Shown here: positions 16,202 through 24,963 of the stretch, piece by piece
Layout: every line of letters starts with the position of its first letter
How positions within the stretch are numbered: the stretch's first letter is position 1
Assembly: GCA_001871115.1 (NCBI GenBank)
Contig: MNUR01000122.1
Coordinates: 1-64,000, forward strand
Direction of reading: 5' to 3'
Length of the DNA: 64,000 bases
DNA from: Elusimicrobia bacterium CG1_02_56_21
GTDB lineage: Bacteria > Elusimicrobiota > Elusimicrobia > Elusimicrobiales > UBA9959
The notes under the pieces: generated by a model
Databases searched by the model: none
Told to the model about the DNA's origin: nothing
The model's input: only the letters and a program-made list of their open reading frames with translations
Translations under genes and position numbers: made by a program

Positions 16202-16225
16202 GCGCGCCCGGCTTTCCGGGCGCGC
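16202..16225 (-). terminator. Terminator hairpin after the V8-like protease gene
   Basis: A perfect 10-bp stem (GCGCGCCCGG with CCGGGCGCGC) encloses a 4-base loop. On the minus strand it is followed by TGTTTTAT, a modest U tract. It lies 25 bp after the protease stop. Confidence 0.82.
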
Positions 16226-16249
16226 TTCCCTAAGCCTTGGCTGCGGGCT

Positions 16250-17260
16250 TTAGTCGAAGCTTACTACCCTTGAGGGAGCTATGTCCATGGACTGTATCGC
16301 GCTTGAATCCATATTTACCGCTTCAGTCGCGTCAGCCTCTTCTTTCTCACCGGCCAGCCTGGGGATGGAGGCAGAAAGAACCGAGACCTTTGTAACATCC
16401 TCGCCGCGTCCGCCGGTCTGCTCGTAGGTGGCCATGGTGGTGCAGCCTGCGGGGCTCTGGAGGAAGTCCGTATCTCCGCGCACCAGTATGCCTTCTATTT
16501 TTTGGGTCGTATTATTGAACACCGGGGAGCCTGAGTTGCCGCCGAAGGTGTCCAGGTCCGCTACAAAGTAGCCGATCTTGGAGAAATCGCGGACGGTGGC
16601 GTCTCCCGCTACCTTGAGGGGCAGGCCTACGGGGTGACCTATCACGGTGATTGCGTCGCCTGCCTTGAGGCTTGTCCCCCTGTTGATGGCCAGGGGCTTG
16701 TGGCCGGTCACTTTCCGGTCAAGCTGTATAAGGGCGAAGTCGGCGCCCAGGTGCTGGCCTTCAGGGTTATCGGAGCCGGGCTCGCCGCCGAGAAAGCGCT
16801 TTACTATCTTAGAGCAGCTGTAAACTTCTCCGGAAGGCAGCGTGGTGACGGCTGCTTCGCCTTCTTTTTTTATAGCGTAGCCGAATACCATCCTGGTGTC
16901 TGCGCAATCGGAATCATTCTTTACGCAGTGCCCGGCCGTCATCACCAGGTCCTCTCCTACCAGCGAGCCGGAGCAGAAAGCGCCTATAGGCTGCTCCCGG
17001 AACTTTTCGTCGGGGCAGAGATTGGCGCGTTCGCCGAAGTTCATGGTCTGCAGCTTCGCGCTGCCGTCAGCGAGCTCTACCGAGCCGGCTTTCCAGAAGG
17101 AAACCACCGAGTCGGAAAGGGTCTTCATGTCCTGGGGGGCTGCGAAGAGCTCCAGGCGGTTGTCTTCGCCGTATATGCTTTTTCCTGAGGAGAAAGAGAG
17201 TACAGGCAGGATAAGCAGGGCCGCCGCTACGCTCAGGGTTTTCTTTAACAGGTTTTTCAT
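16250..17260 (-). CDS. Secreted V8-like (S1B) serine protease
   Basis: The 336-residue product has a signal peptide (residues 1-25), a propeptide of about 65 residues, and a trypsin-fold domain with His111 (TAGHC), Asp174 (GADFAL) and Ser244 (GGNSGSP). The GNSGSP motif and the GHPVGLPLK segment are typical of glutamyl-endopeptidase-like S1B proteases rather than true trypsins. A C-terminal tail of about 45 residues (from residue 290) is acidic and probably disordered. Specificity is not predictable here. A strong promoter at 17299-17327 and GGAGGAG before the ATG indicate a separately transcribed, well-expressed gene. Confidence 0.9.
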   Translation of the reverse strand: MKNLLKKTLSVAAALLILPVLSFSSGKSIYGEDNRLELFAAPQDMKTLSDSVVSFWKAGSVELADGSAKLQTMNFGERANLCPDEKFREQPIGAFCSGSLVGEDLVMTAGHCVKNDSDCADTRMVFGYAIKKEGEAAVTTLPSGEVYSCSKIVKRFLGGEPGSDNPEGQHLGADFALIQLDRKVTGHKPLAINRGTSLKAGDAITVIGHPVGLPLKVAGDATVRDFSKIGYFVADLDTFGGNSGSPVFNNTTQKIEGILVRGDTDFLQSPAGCTTMATYEQTGGRGEDVTKVSVLSASIPRLAGEKEEADATEAVNMDSSAIQSMDIAPSRVVSFD

Positions 17261-17298
17261 AACTCCTCCAGTGGTTCCCGCAACATTAATTACACTAT

Positions 17299-17327
17299 GT
17301 TATACAGCGCGACTTGACTAATGTCAA
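17299..17327 (-). promoter_or_regulatory. Promoter of the V8-like protease, -35 inside a palindrome
   Basis: TTGACA (17322-17327) and TATAAC (17299-17304) are 17 bp apart. The -35 box is the first half of a perfect palindrome, TTGAC-ATTA-GTCAA (17314-17327), an arrangement typical of an operator. Confidence 0.8.
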
Positions 17328-17435
17328 TAGTCGGAGGACCCATGCTTGTGAGTGCAATGGGCCTACAAAGACCTGGGCCTTTAGGGCAAATGCCTATGAG
17401 CCGGATATGATCAGGGGAATAGAAAGGATATTTTA

Positions 17436-17598
17436 GGAGCCTGTCCGATAAGCAATTTCGCCTGCAATTGCCGCTTTTGGCCTGCGCCTTCGCGACGCTC
17501 AACTCACAAACTCCGTTGAGGGCGCTGGTTTCGCGTCGCTTCGGCCCGGCTCCAAAATAGACAATTTCTTAATGAAAGCCTTATGCCGGACAGGCTCC
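17436..17598. mobile_element. 163-bp inverted-repeat element, MITE-like
   Basis: The perfect 12-bp ends GGAGCCTGTCCG (17436-17447) and CGGACAGGCTCC (17587-17598) are extended by ATAAG/CTTAT with a 2-bp offset. The interior has no open frame of useful length. It lies 16 bp past the stop of the 17615-18598 gene. No clear target duplication was seen. The architecture fits a non-autonomous transposable element. No transposase is encoded in the window. Confidence 0.55.
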
Positions 17599-17614
17599 CA
17601 GGCGCCAGATTTGC

Positions 17615-18598
17615 TTATATCCACCCGATATACATTTTTACGGTATAAGAGTCTACGGCCCGGAGGGCTATATAAGAGGTAATAATAAGAAGGCAGGCAA
17701 CTGTCCATTGTACGGAGGTTTTTGGTGGTTTTGCCGGCATAGGCCAGGTTACTTCTTCCCAGGTTTTTCCGGCGCGCAGGTATGAGGCGAGGCTGCAGAC
17801 AGAGTAGGCTGCCAGGCCCAGTACGGAGAAGCCGGCATAAAAGGCCCAGGGAAGGGCTGTCGGCAAAGGGCCGGGCACAGCGTATTCCCAGCCTGAACCC
17901 GCTGATTTGTTCCACCAGTTCCAGAGTAAACCGCAAGTCAGCCCGGCTGTTGCCAGCTGCAGGGTCTTTGCGGGCAGGCCCCCGGCCCATTCGCGCAGAA
18001 GGGAAGGCAGTCCCAGGCGCAGGGTCAGCGGTTCGGACAGAAGAAAGAGGGCAGGGACGGCCAGCGGCCGGAAAAGCGCCGGGGCGGCAACCGCCAGGCA
18101 GAGAGCAGCGGCGCCAAGGCCGTAGAAGAAATAGGACAGGCCGGCTTTAATTTTGAACTCTCTGGTCCTGATCCCGCGGAAAAACCCGAAGGACTGGTAC
18201 ATTTCATACATGCAGAAAACAGAGGGAAGTCCCGCGGCCCAGGTCAGGACCCGGCCGGTCCACCTGGTTGAAAGATTTGAAGCCTGGTTGATATAATGCC
18301 AGGCCCCCAGCCGCAGGTTAAGCAGCTCGAGCAGGCCGGCCATAGCCAGCGAGAGCGCCGCCAGGGCTATGAATTCCGAAGTTCTGGAGATCAGCAGCGA
18401 GTTCCCCTTGAAGCGGTAAGCCAGGTTGTCGGTAAGCAGTATGCAGCTCCAGATCGCCAGAATAAAATACTGGTTATAAACCGGCTCGATACGCGTAAGC
18501 CTGCCGGCTAACCCTACGCAGGTAAGAAAAAAAGCCAGGTAGAGGGCGAGTTTTGATTTTGAATCTTCGTCCAGCATAAGTAATCCGGATGCGGGCAC
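17615..18598 (-). CDS. Polytopic membrane protein, unknown function
   Basis: The 327-residue product has about eight to nine hydrophobic helices spread through its length, with Trp-rich segments (LLWNWWNKSAGSGW) and no known motif. It starts at GTG 18598 or, perhaps, at ATG 18577; neither has a strong SD. It ends close to the inverted-repeat element. The family is not recognised. The gene follows the Ldh_2 gene in the same direction after 65 bp. Confidence 0.7.
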   Translation of the reverse strand: MPASGLLMLDEDSKSKLALYLAFFLTCVGLAGRLTRIEPVYNQYFILAIWSCILLTDNLAYRFKGNSLLISRTSEFIALAALSLAMAGLLELLNLRLGAWHYINQASNLSTRWTGRVLTWAAGLPSVFCMYEMYQSFGFFRGIRTREFKIKAGLSYFFYGLGAAALCLAVAAPALFRPLAVPALFLLSEPLTLRLGLPSLLREWAGGLPAKTLQLATAGLTCGLLWNWWNKSAGSGWEYAVPGPLPTALPWAFYAGFSVLGLAAYSVCSLASYLRAGKTWEEVTWPMPAKPPKTSVQWTVACLLIITSYIALRAVDSYTVKMYIGWI

Positions 18599-18662
18599 TC
18601 CGCAGCAGCGCGGCCGGGAAGCGGCAGGTAATTTGCCGGCGCCGCAGCCCCCGCTTCCGCTC

Positions 18663-19775
18663 CTAAAAGTCGAACTTATATTTATCCAGCTTCAGCTCGT
18701 CCCGCATTGCTATTATTTCGCGCTGGGTAACCTTGTTGACGGGCACCCCTTTATTCTTGCGGTACAGCCAGTTCAGGTGCTCTTTCTCCCCGGCGGTAAA
18801 GATGCGCCTGGCGCCCGGCATTTTTTTTGAAGCCCGCAGCCCGCGCAGGATATCGCCCGCTATTTTTTTGAATGATTTCAGCGTGGTGAAGGCTTCGATA
18901 TTTATTGCCAGGAAGAAGTGTCCGAGGGGATAGGGAATTTTCTTGCCGTTCTTCATCCCGGTAAGCATTTTCATGTAAGCGCCCTGCTGCAGGGCGGCGG
19001 ACATTATTTCTACTACGGTGGAGTAGCCGTAGCCTTTATAGCCGCTCATTTCTTCGCCTATGCCGCCGAGCGGGACAAGGGCGGCCGTCCCGGCCACCAG
19101 CTCGCCCAGAACTGCGCGGGAGTCAGTCCTGGCTTCGCCAGCGTCGTTAATAACCCAGCCCTTAGGCATCTTCTTGCCGAGTTTGGCGTAAACCTCTATT
19201 TTCCCCCTCTGCGTAGTGGAGGTGGCGCAGTCCAGCATAAAAGGGAATTTCTCGTCGGTTGGCATGCCGAAGGTAAAGGCGTTTGTGCCCAGCATATTCT
19301 CGGTCCCGAAGGTCGGCGCTACCGAGGGCCTGGCATTGGTCCCCGTTATTCCTATCATGCCGGCCTTTGAGGCCATAAGCGTGTAGTAGCCGGCTATCCC
19401 GTAATGCGTCGAGTTTCGCACCGCCGTCATTCCCAGCCCGTATTTTTTGGCTTTGCGGATGGCCAGTTCCATCGCGCGCCTGGCTATTACATGGCCCATG
19501 CCGTTATGCCCGTCTATTACAGCCGTGGTCCGGGTTTGCTTTACTATTTTGAACCTGGTCTTAGGCAGCTGTATGCCCTGCTTTATACGGTCGTAGTAAA
19601 TCGGTTTAAGCCTGGAAACTCCGTGGGAATCTATTCCCAGTTTGTCCGAGGTTATGAGTACTTCAGCGCACACGGCCGCTTCGGAGGGCGGAACGCCGAT
19701 GCCTTTGAAGACGTCGGCCATGAACCTCTCCATTACGTCAAACTTTACCCACTTGGTGCCTTTTTCGATTTCCAT
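18663..19775 (-). CDS. Malate/L-lactate dehydrogenase family (Ldh_2) oxidoreductase
   Basis: The 370-residue protein matches the Ldh_2/sulfolactate dehydrogenase family. The N-terminal helix is followed by DSHGVSRL (about residues 54-61), HYGIAGYY with the catalytic-type His (about 123), TNARPSVAPTFG and MLDCATST. Members reduce alpha-keto acids (malate, lactate, ureidoglycolate, sulfolactate) with NAD(P)H. The substrate cannot be told from sequence. The C-terminus is about 20 residues longer than typical. It lies 15 bp after murG in the same direction, at the place where murC often sits. Confidence 0.9.
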   Translation of the reverse strand: MEIEKGTKWVKFDVMERFMADVFKGIGVPPSEAAVCAEVLITSDKLGIDSHGVSRLKPIYYDRIKQGIQLPKTRFKIVKQTRTTAVIDGHNGMGHVIARRAMELAIRKAKKYGLGMTAVRNSTHYGIAGYYTLMASKAGMIGITGTNARPSVAPTFGTENMLGTNAFTFGMPTDEKFPFMLDCATSTTQRGKIEVYAKLGKKMPKGWVINDAGEARTDSRAVLGELVAGTAALVPLGGIGEEMSGYKGYGYSTVVEIMSAALQQGAYMKMLTGMKNGKKIPYPLGHFFLAINIEAFTTLKSFKKIAGDILRGLRASKKMPGARRIFTAGEKEHLNWLYRKNKGVPVNKVTQREIIAMRDELKLDKYKFDF

Positions 19776-19789
19776 GTTTAGTTCTCCGT

Positions 19790-20899
19790 TTATTCGCCCT
19801 TTTCAATTAAATCCGCCAGGACAGCGGCCGCTTTAAGCCCGCTGGGGATACCTGTTTTCTCGAAAGCCGCAGTCATTTCGGCCAGCTTGTCGGGGTTCTC
19901 CATCAGGTTCCTGACAGCCGCGGTAAGCTTAGCGTCAAAATCCGGGCCTTCTTCAAGGCAGACCGCTGCGCCGGTTTCCGCGAGAGCCAGGGCGTTAGCC
20001 TTCTGGTGGCCCGCCGCCGAAGAGGGCAGCGGAACGAGTATCGCGGGAATTTTCAGCTGGGCCAGTTCGGCAACCGTGCTGGCCCCCGAGCGCGAGATCA
20101 CAAGGTCGGCCGCGGCGTACAAAGCGGGCATATCCTCGCGGTAGTCAAAAACCAGCAGGCCGGGAGTCCCCTCCAGTCCCGCCGCCGCATAGGCGGCCTT
20201 TACCGTTTCGAAATTGCCGCTGCCGGCGATGTGCAAGGCTTGCAGATCTCCTTTGAGGATCTTAGCGGCGTTTATGAAAGCTGCGTTGAGGCGCCTGGCG
20301 CCCTGGCTGCCCCCGAAAACCAGCGCGGTAAATTTGTCGTGATCTATCCCCAGGGCTCTGCGTGAAGCTGACTTTGCCGGCGAGCTGCGGAAGGCCTCTC
20401 TTATAGGGGTTCCGGACATCAGTGACCGCTCTTTAAAAGGATTGGGGCTGACGGGGAGGCCCAGGGCGGCTTTCCGGCAGAAATGCGCGGCCAGATAATT
20501 CCCGAGGCCGAATTTGGCGTTGGATTCGTGCAGGTACACCGGTATTCCGGCCATACGCGCGGCGAGTACGGCGGGAAAAGCGATATAGCTGCCTGTTCCT
20601 ATTACGCAATCCGGCTTGAAGTCCCGGATTATCCTCCGGGCCAGAAAAAGGGATTTGATAAATTTAATCAGGAACACGGCGTGGAGCAAAGGGTTGAGGC
20701 CCCGCGGCAGGGAAACTGCGTCCAGCTCGGAGTAAGGGAAATCCGCTTCTTCCAGCGCCGGGCGGGCCAGGTCTTCTTTCTTAACCAGGAAAAGGGTCTG
20801 CCAGCCGCGCGCGCGCAGTTCCTGGGCCAGCGCGAAGCCGGGATAGAAGTGTCCGCCGGTGCCTCCGGACCCTATCAGGACGCGTTTTTTTTCTACCAT
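19790..20899 (-). CDS. murG: MurG, lipid II glycosyltransferase
   Basis: The 369-residue GT28 enzyme adds GlcNAc to lipid I to give lipid II on the inner face of the cytoplasmic membrane. GSGGTGGHFYPG near the N-terminus (G-loop 1), the VIGTGSY and HESNAKFGLGN segments, and GGSQGARRLN in the second Rossmann domain are diagnostic. Its start overlaps the ftsW stop by 7 bp. It is the last cell-wall gene of the cluster here. Confidence 0.97.
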   Translation of the reverse strand: MVEKKRVLIGSGGTGGHFYPGFALAQELRARGWQTLFLVKKEDLARPALEEADFPYSELDAVSLPRGLNPLLHAVFLIKFIKSLFLARRIIRDFKPDCVIGTGSYIAFPAVLAARMAGIPVYLHESNAKFGLGNYLAAHFCRKAALGLPVSPNPFKERSLMSGTPIREAFRSSPAKSASRRALGIDHDKFTALVFGGSQGARRLNAAFINAAKILKGDLQALHIAGSGNFETVKAAYAAAGLEGTPGLLVFDYREDMPALYAAADLVISRSGASTVAELAQLKIPAILVPLPSSAAGHQKANALALAETGAAVCLEEGPDFDAKLTAAVRNLMENPDKLAEMTAAFEKTGIPSGLKAAAVLADLIEKGE

Positions 20900-22038
20900 T
20901 TCTGACTGCTCCTATGCGCTGAAACGTTGAGGATAAGGCCCACCATTATCAAGGACGCCAGGATGGAGGACCCTCCGTAGGAGAAAAAAGGAAGCGGGAT
21001 GCCTTTGGTCGGGATCAGGCCTATCGCCATGGCAAGATTGAAGAAGGCTTGCAGGGTTATTACCAGGGTCAGTCCGAAAGCGGCCAGCGCAGTGTAGAGG
21101 CTGGGGGCGTTGCGCGCTATTCTTGCGCCTTTAACCAGCAGAGCGGCGAACAGGCCGGTTATGAAAATTCCTCCTATCAGGCCCATTTCCTCGGCTACTA
21201 CCGGGAAAATAAAGTCGGTATGCGGTTCCGGCAGATACATCAGCTTCAGCTTTGAAGCCCCCAGCCCTTTTCCAAACCAGCCTCCCGAGCCTACCGCAAG
21301 CAGGGACTGTACCAGCTGGTAGCCTGTACCGGAGGCGTCGTCCCAGGGTGAAAGAAAATTCTTGATGCGGGCCAGCCGGTACGGGTGGCGCAGCACTTCT
21401 ATGATAAAGACCGGGATAGCCAGGGCTATAGGGGCCAGGATATAGCGCACTTTCACCCCGGCGGCAAAACAGACGCCCAGGGTAACTATGAAGAGCAGGG
21501 AAGGGGTCCCGAGGTCCGGTTCAGCGGCTATGAGGCCAAGCATTACTACCATTACGCCGAGGGGTTTGAACAGTTCTCTCCAGTCGGCCTGTATGCGGCT
21601 GATTCTGCGGTCGAAGAAATCCGCCAGGTAGAGAACCAGGACCAGTTTCGCAAATTCGCTCATCTGAAGTTTCATGAAGCCAAGAGGGATCCAGCGGCGC
21701 ACGTGGGCTACCGGAGGCATGAAAAGGGTTAAAAGCAGCAGGGCGATGGTAGTAATGACGAGGGGTTTAATATAAGGCCTGAGCTTTTCAAGGTTCACTT
21801 TCGCAGCGCCGGCCATAAAGCCCAGCCCCAGCAGCATGTAGAGCGCCTGTTTTTTTGTGTAAAAAAGAGTGTCCAGCCCTTTATTGGTAGCGTAGAGCGC
21901 GCTCGCAGAGTAAAGGGAGACCAGCCCCAGCATAAGCAGGCTGGCTACTATGAAAAAAACCGCGTAGTCTATGTATTTAAGGCTCCGGCTGGAGAGCATG
22001 TTATAGACCGGTTTTTTGCGTTTTGATGCGAAATCCAT
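20893..22038 (-). CDS. ftsW: FtsW/RodA-family SEDS glycosyltransferase
   Basis: The 381-residue polytopic protein has about ten helices. SEDS signatures include the MSEFAKL segment, the AEPDLGTPSLL segment (with the conserved Asp), the GLGASKLKLMYLPEPHTDFIF loop and the C-terminal GGSSILASL. It polymerises lipid II at the septum with the class B PBP encoded upstream. Position between murD and murG supports FtsW over RodA. Confidence 0.95.
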   Translation of the reverse strand: MDFASKRKKPVYNMLSSRSLKYIDYAVFFIVASLLMLGLVSLYSASALYATNKGLDTLFYTKKQALYMLLGLGFMAGAAKVNLEKLRPYIKPLVITTIALLLLTLFMPPVAHVRRWIPLGFMKLQMSEFAKLVLVLYLADFFDRRISRIQADWRELFKPLGVMVVMLGLIAAEPDLGTPSLLFIVTLGVCFAAGVKVRYILAPIALAIPVFIIEVLRHPYRLARIKNFLSPWDDASGTGYQLVQSLLAVGSGGWFGKGLGASKLKLMYLPEPHTDFIFPVVAEEMGLIGGIFITGLFAALLVKGARIARNAPSLYTALAAFGLTLVITLQAFFNLAMAIGLIPTKGIPLPFFSYGGSSILASLIMVGLILNVSAHRSSQKW

Positions 22039-22077
22039 ATATTAATCCGAAAGGGTCTCAGGGCAGCCGCAAAAAAA

Positions 22078-23445
22078 TCACTTCAGCTTCCTTACAAAAG
22101 CCTTGAATTTCCTGCCGCGGTCCTCAAAGTCTTTGAACTGGTCGAAAGAGGCGCAGGCCGGGGAGAATAAAGCCGTGTCCCCCCCCGCCGCTATCTCAAG
22201 CAGGGAGCTGCAGGCGTTCTCCATGGTTATAGAGGTAAATATCGGGCAGCTGCCGGCCAGTTCTTTTTCTATCTTCGGTGCGGCTGCGCCTATTGTGAAC
22301 ACCGCCCTCACATGCCTGCGGATAAGCGGCAGGAGCGGGGCATAGGGGTTCCCTTTATCCTGGCCTCCGAGGATAAGGCAGATATTTCTGCCGCGGCCGA
22401 GCGCTTTCAGGGCCACCAGGGTCGAATCTACATTTGTGGCCTTGGAGTCGTTTATAAAAGAGATCCCGCGCACTTTTCCCGCAGGTTCCAGGCGGTGCTC
22501 CACGCCCCTGAAGGAAGCGAAAGTTTTTTTCACGGCTGCCGGTTTTGCCCCGCAGTGCAGGGCCATAAGCGCGGCGCACATAGCGTTCTCAAGGTTGTGG
22601 GCGCCGGGCAAAGCCGGCGGGGCCACAGAGAAGCCGGCTCCCGCGGTTTTGAAATGGAGTTTTCCTCCCTTGGCCCAGGCGTTGAGGCGGCCTCCCGAGC
22701 GCTTAGAAGAAAAGAAAAGGGGAGCTGACGGGCAGGCCTTCGCCAGGCGGCGGCAATTTGCGTCCTCATAGTTGAAAACGCAGCAGCCGGAGCGGGGCTG
22801 GAATTTAAAGATCCTTTCTTTGGCCTTGATATAGGCCGCCATGCTGCCGTGGTGGTCCAGGTGGTCCGGGGTGATGTTCAGGACGCAGGCCGCTTGCGGC
22901 GCGATATGCAGGCTGTCCTCCAGCTGATAGCTGGAAACTTCCATGACCACGGCGTCCCGCGGTCCGGCTTTGGGCGCCGCTTCAGAGGCCGGGATCCCGA
23001 CATTCCCGCAGACCAAAGCGCGCGCCGGGCGGGAGAGCGCGGCGTTCATTATTTCGCCCAGAAGCACTGTGGTGGTGGTCTTGCCGTTGGTTCCGGTTAC
23101 AGCGAGCAGTTTTCCCGCCCTGGAGAAAGCCAGGGCCGTTTCTATTTCGCTGAAAACCTGTATTTTCTTTTTTTTCAGCGCGGCTATGAGCGGGCTGGCC
23201 TGCGGCATCCCGGGGCTTTTAACCGCGAAGCCGCAGTTAAGGACCGCTTTGCTGTGGCCGCCGGTTTCCACCTCTACCGTGCGGCGCAGGGCTTTGAGCG
23301 CGTTTTTTACCTCCGCCGTGCTCCTCCCTTCGGTGAGAAGGACCCTGAAGCCTTTAGCGGAGAGCAGGTTGGCGCAGGCTACTCCGGATTTTCCGGCGCC
23401 TATTACCAAAGCTTTTTTTCCTTTTAAATTTTCCGGGTCGAACAT
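22078..23445 (-). CDS. murD: MurD, UDP-MurNAc-Ala:D-Glu ligase
   Basis: The 455-residue Mur ligase has an N-terminal UDP-binding Rossmann fold (VIGAGKSGVACANLL), an ATP-binding P-loop TGTNGKTTTTVLLG, central-domain NITPDHLDHHGS and C-terminal FINDSKATNVDST and LILGGQDKG. It adds D-Glu to UDP-MurNAc-L-Ala in the cytoplasm. It lies between mraY and ftsW as in most dcw clusters. Confidence 0.96.
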   Translation of the reverse strand: MFDPENLKGKKALVIGAGKSGVACANLLSAKGFRVLLTEGRSTAEVKNALKALRRTVEVETGGHSKAVLNCGFAVKSPGMPQASPLIAALKKKKIQVFSEIETALAFSRAGKLLAVTGTNGKTTTTVLLGEIMNAALSRPARALVCGNVGIPASEAAPKAGPRDAVVMEVSSYQLEDSLHIAPQAACVLNITPDHLDHHGSMAAYIKAKERIFKFQPRSGCCVFNYEDANCRRLAKACPSAPLFFSSKRSGGRLNAWAKGGKLHFKTAGAGFSVAPPALPGAHNLENAMCAALMALHCGAKPAAVKKTFASFRGVEHRLEPAGKVRGISFINDSKATNVDSTLVALKALGRGRNICLILGGQDKGNPYAPLLPLIRRHVRAVFTIGAAAPKIEKELAGSCPIFTSITMENACSSLLEIAAGGDTALFSPACASFDQFKDFEDRGRKFKAFVRKLK

Positions 23446-23526
23446 ATATTTTATCCGCAGCCAGCTTTGCGCCCGTGCGCCGGAGCGATTAAGATACCGC
23501 CTTCCTCGCCGTTACGGTGCCGCTTC

Positions 23527-24612
23527 TTAGCGAAGCTTAAGGGAGGACAGCGCTACCAGCGCAAGCATGATGCCTACTATCCAGAACCGTACGGTCACCT
23601 TGGACTCCGCTATGCCTTTTAATTCGAAATGATGATGGATGGGCGCCATAAGGAAGAGGCGTTTCTTGCCTCGTATTTTGTAAGAGCCCATCTGAAGTAT
23701 TACAGAAATGGTTTCAAGCAGGAATATCCCTCCCGCGACAGGCAGGAGCAGTTCCTGCTTTGAGGCTATTGCTACCGTTCCTATAGCGCCTCCGAGGAAC
23801 AGCGAACTGGTATCGCCCATGAATACTTCGGCGGGGTAGGAGTTGTACCAGAGGAAGCCGAGGCAGGAGCCTATCATGGCCGCCAGGAAGACCGTCATCT
23901 CGCCGGCGCCTTCTACGTAGATGATCTTAAGGTAGGAAGCTACTTTAATATTGCCGGCCGAGTAAGCCAGAATGGCGAAGGTGAGAGCGGTGAGCACTAT
24001 GGACCCGGCCGCAAGCCCGTCCAGTCCGTCGGTAAGGTTTACGGCGTTGGAGGAGCCGATTATTGCCAGCATAGCCAGGGCCGCGTAAAGAAAGCCGAGG
24101 TTAAGATACAGTTCCTTGGCGTAAGGGATCGAAAGCCAGTTAGCGTACTGAGCGTTAGGCGGGTTGACGGCCAGATAGCCCACTACGCATACGGCCGTAA
24201 AAAGCTGCAGCGTGAATTTAAAGGCCGAGGAGGCTCCCCTGGGATTCTTTCTTACGAGTTTAGTGTAATCGTCCATCCAGCCCGCTACGGCAAGCACTAC
24301 GGTAGTGAACAGGAGCAGCAGTATAAAGCGGTTATCGAGGCGCGCCCAAAGGCAGGTTGATACTATAAGCGTAATAAATATCAGGAGTCCGCCCATGGTC
24401 GTGGTTCCCTGTTTTGCCAGGTGGGTCGGCGGCCCGTCGGTGCGCTGGATCTGGCCTATTTTATAGCTGCGGAGCCTGGCAATGAGCCAGGGGCCGAAGA
24501 TGAGGCTTAACAGGAAAGAAGTTACAATGGCCCCGCCGGCTCTGAAGGTGATGTACTGGAAAACATTGAGCGGGCTGAATAAATCTTTCAAATACTGCGC
24601 GTAATAAAGCAT
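23527..24612 (-). CDS. mraY: MraY, phospho-MurNAc-pentapeptide transferase
   Basis: The 361-residue membrane enzyme has about ten helices. The catalytic loops DDYTKL (Asp-Asp), NAVNLTDGLDGLA, MGDTSS and the HHHFELKG triple-His motif are all present. It makes lipid I from UDP-MurNAc-pentapeptide and undecaprenyl phosphate. It is separated from murF by about 350 bp that contain a terminator, so it probably has its own promoter (24670-24698). Confidence 0.97.
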   Translation of the reverse strand: MLYYAQYLKDLFSPLNVFQYITFRAGGAIVTSFLLSLIFGPWLIARLRSYKIGQIQRTDGPPTHLAKQGTTTMGGLLIFITLIVSTCLWARLDNRFILLLLFTTVVLAVAGWMDDYTKLVRKNPRGASSAFKFTLQLFTAVCVVGYLAVNPPNAQYANWLSIPYAKELYLNLGFLYAALAMLAIIGSSNAVNLTDGLDGLAAGSIVLTALTFAILAYSAGNIKVASYLKIIYVEGAGEMTVFLAAMIGSCLGFLWYNSYPAEVFMGDTSSLFLGGAIGTVAIASKQELLLPVAGGIFLLETISVILQMGSYKIRGKKRLFLMAPIHHHFELKGIAESKVTVRFWIVGIMLALVALSSLKLR

Positions 24613-24669
24613 AGTTCCCTTGGCGAAAATCCTGAAAACCGGCCTGCACCGGGCTGATTCTTATTTATA

Positions 24670-24698
24670 ACTATATTTTATTATTTTTAAACAGGTAA
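24670..24698 (-). promoter_or_regulatory. Possible promoter of the mraY-murD-ftsW-murG unit
   Basis: TTACCT (24693-24698) and TATAGT (24670-24675) are 17 bp apart on the minus strand in an AT-rich patch about 60 bp before mraY. The -35 match is poor. The upstream terminator makes a promoter here likely. Confidence 0.4.
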
Positions 24699-24873
24699 TG
24701 GACGGTTCGTTTTCCCTAAAGACCTGGCCGGCAGATCAAAGAACGCTGGCGGGATCCCGGTCTATTCCCCGATTTTCTACGTGAACTACAAGCCAAAGTA
24801 CGAGCATCTCGCTTTTTCTCAAGCCGCCTATCGGGACGAAATGCTCCGAGGCGGCATGGCTGCTGACCAATAG
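24685..24873 (+). pseudogene. Possible decayed coding remnant antisense in the murF-mraY gap
   Basis: A plus-strand open frame without a start codon ends at TAG 24871-24873. It contains a protein-like stretch that includes IPVYSPIFYVNYKPKYEH and RDEMLRGGMAADQ. No SD or ATG precedes it in frame. It could be the tail of a lost gene, or chance. I do not recognise a family. Confidence 0.25.
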
Positions 24874-24883
24874 CTGTCCGCCA

Positions 24884-24912
24884 TAAAAACAGCCGGCAGA
24901 AAAGCCGGTTGT
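24884..24912 (-). terminator. Terminator after murF
   Basis: On the minus strand ACAACCGGC pairs with GCCGGCTGT (one mismatch) around TTTTCT and is followed by a short T run (TTTTT). It lies about 50 bp past the murF stop and divides the dcw cluster into two transcription units. Confidence 0.75.
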
Positions 24913-24963
24913 CCCTTTAATTATCCATTATTGCTCTGAATATGGCCTCAGGCGCCGTAGGCG

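Noticed and set aside
17499-17990. 163-codon minus frame over the inverted-repeat element
   Set aside because: Overlaps the membrane-protein gene in another frame and runs through the terminal repeat.
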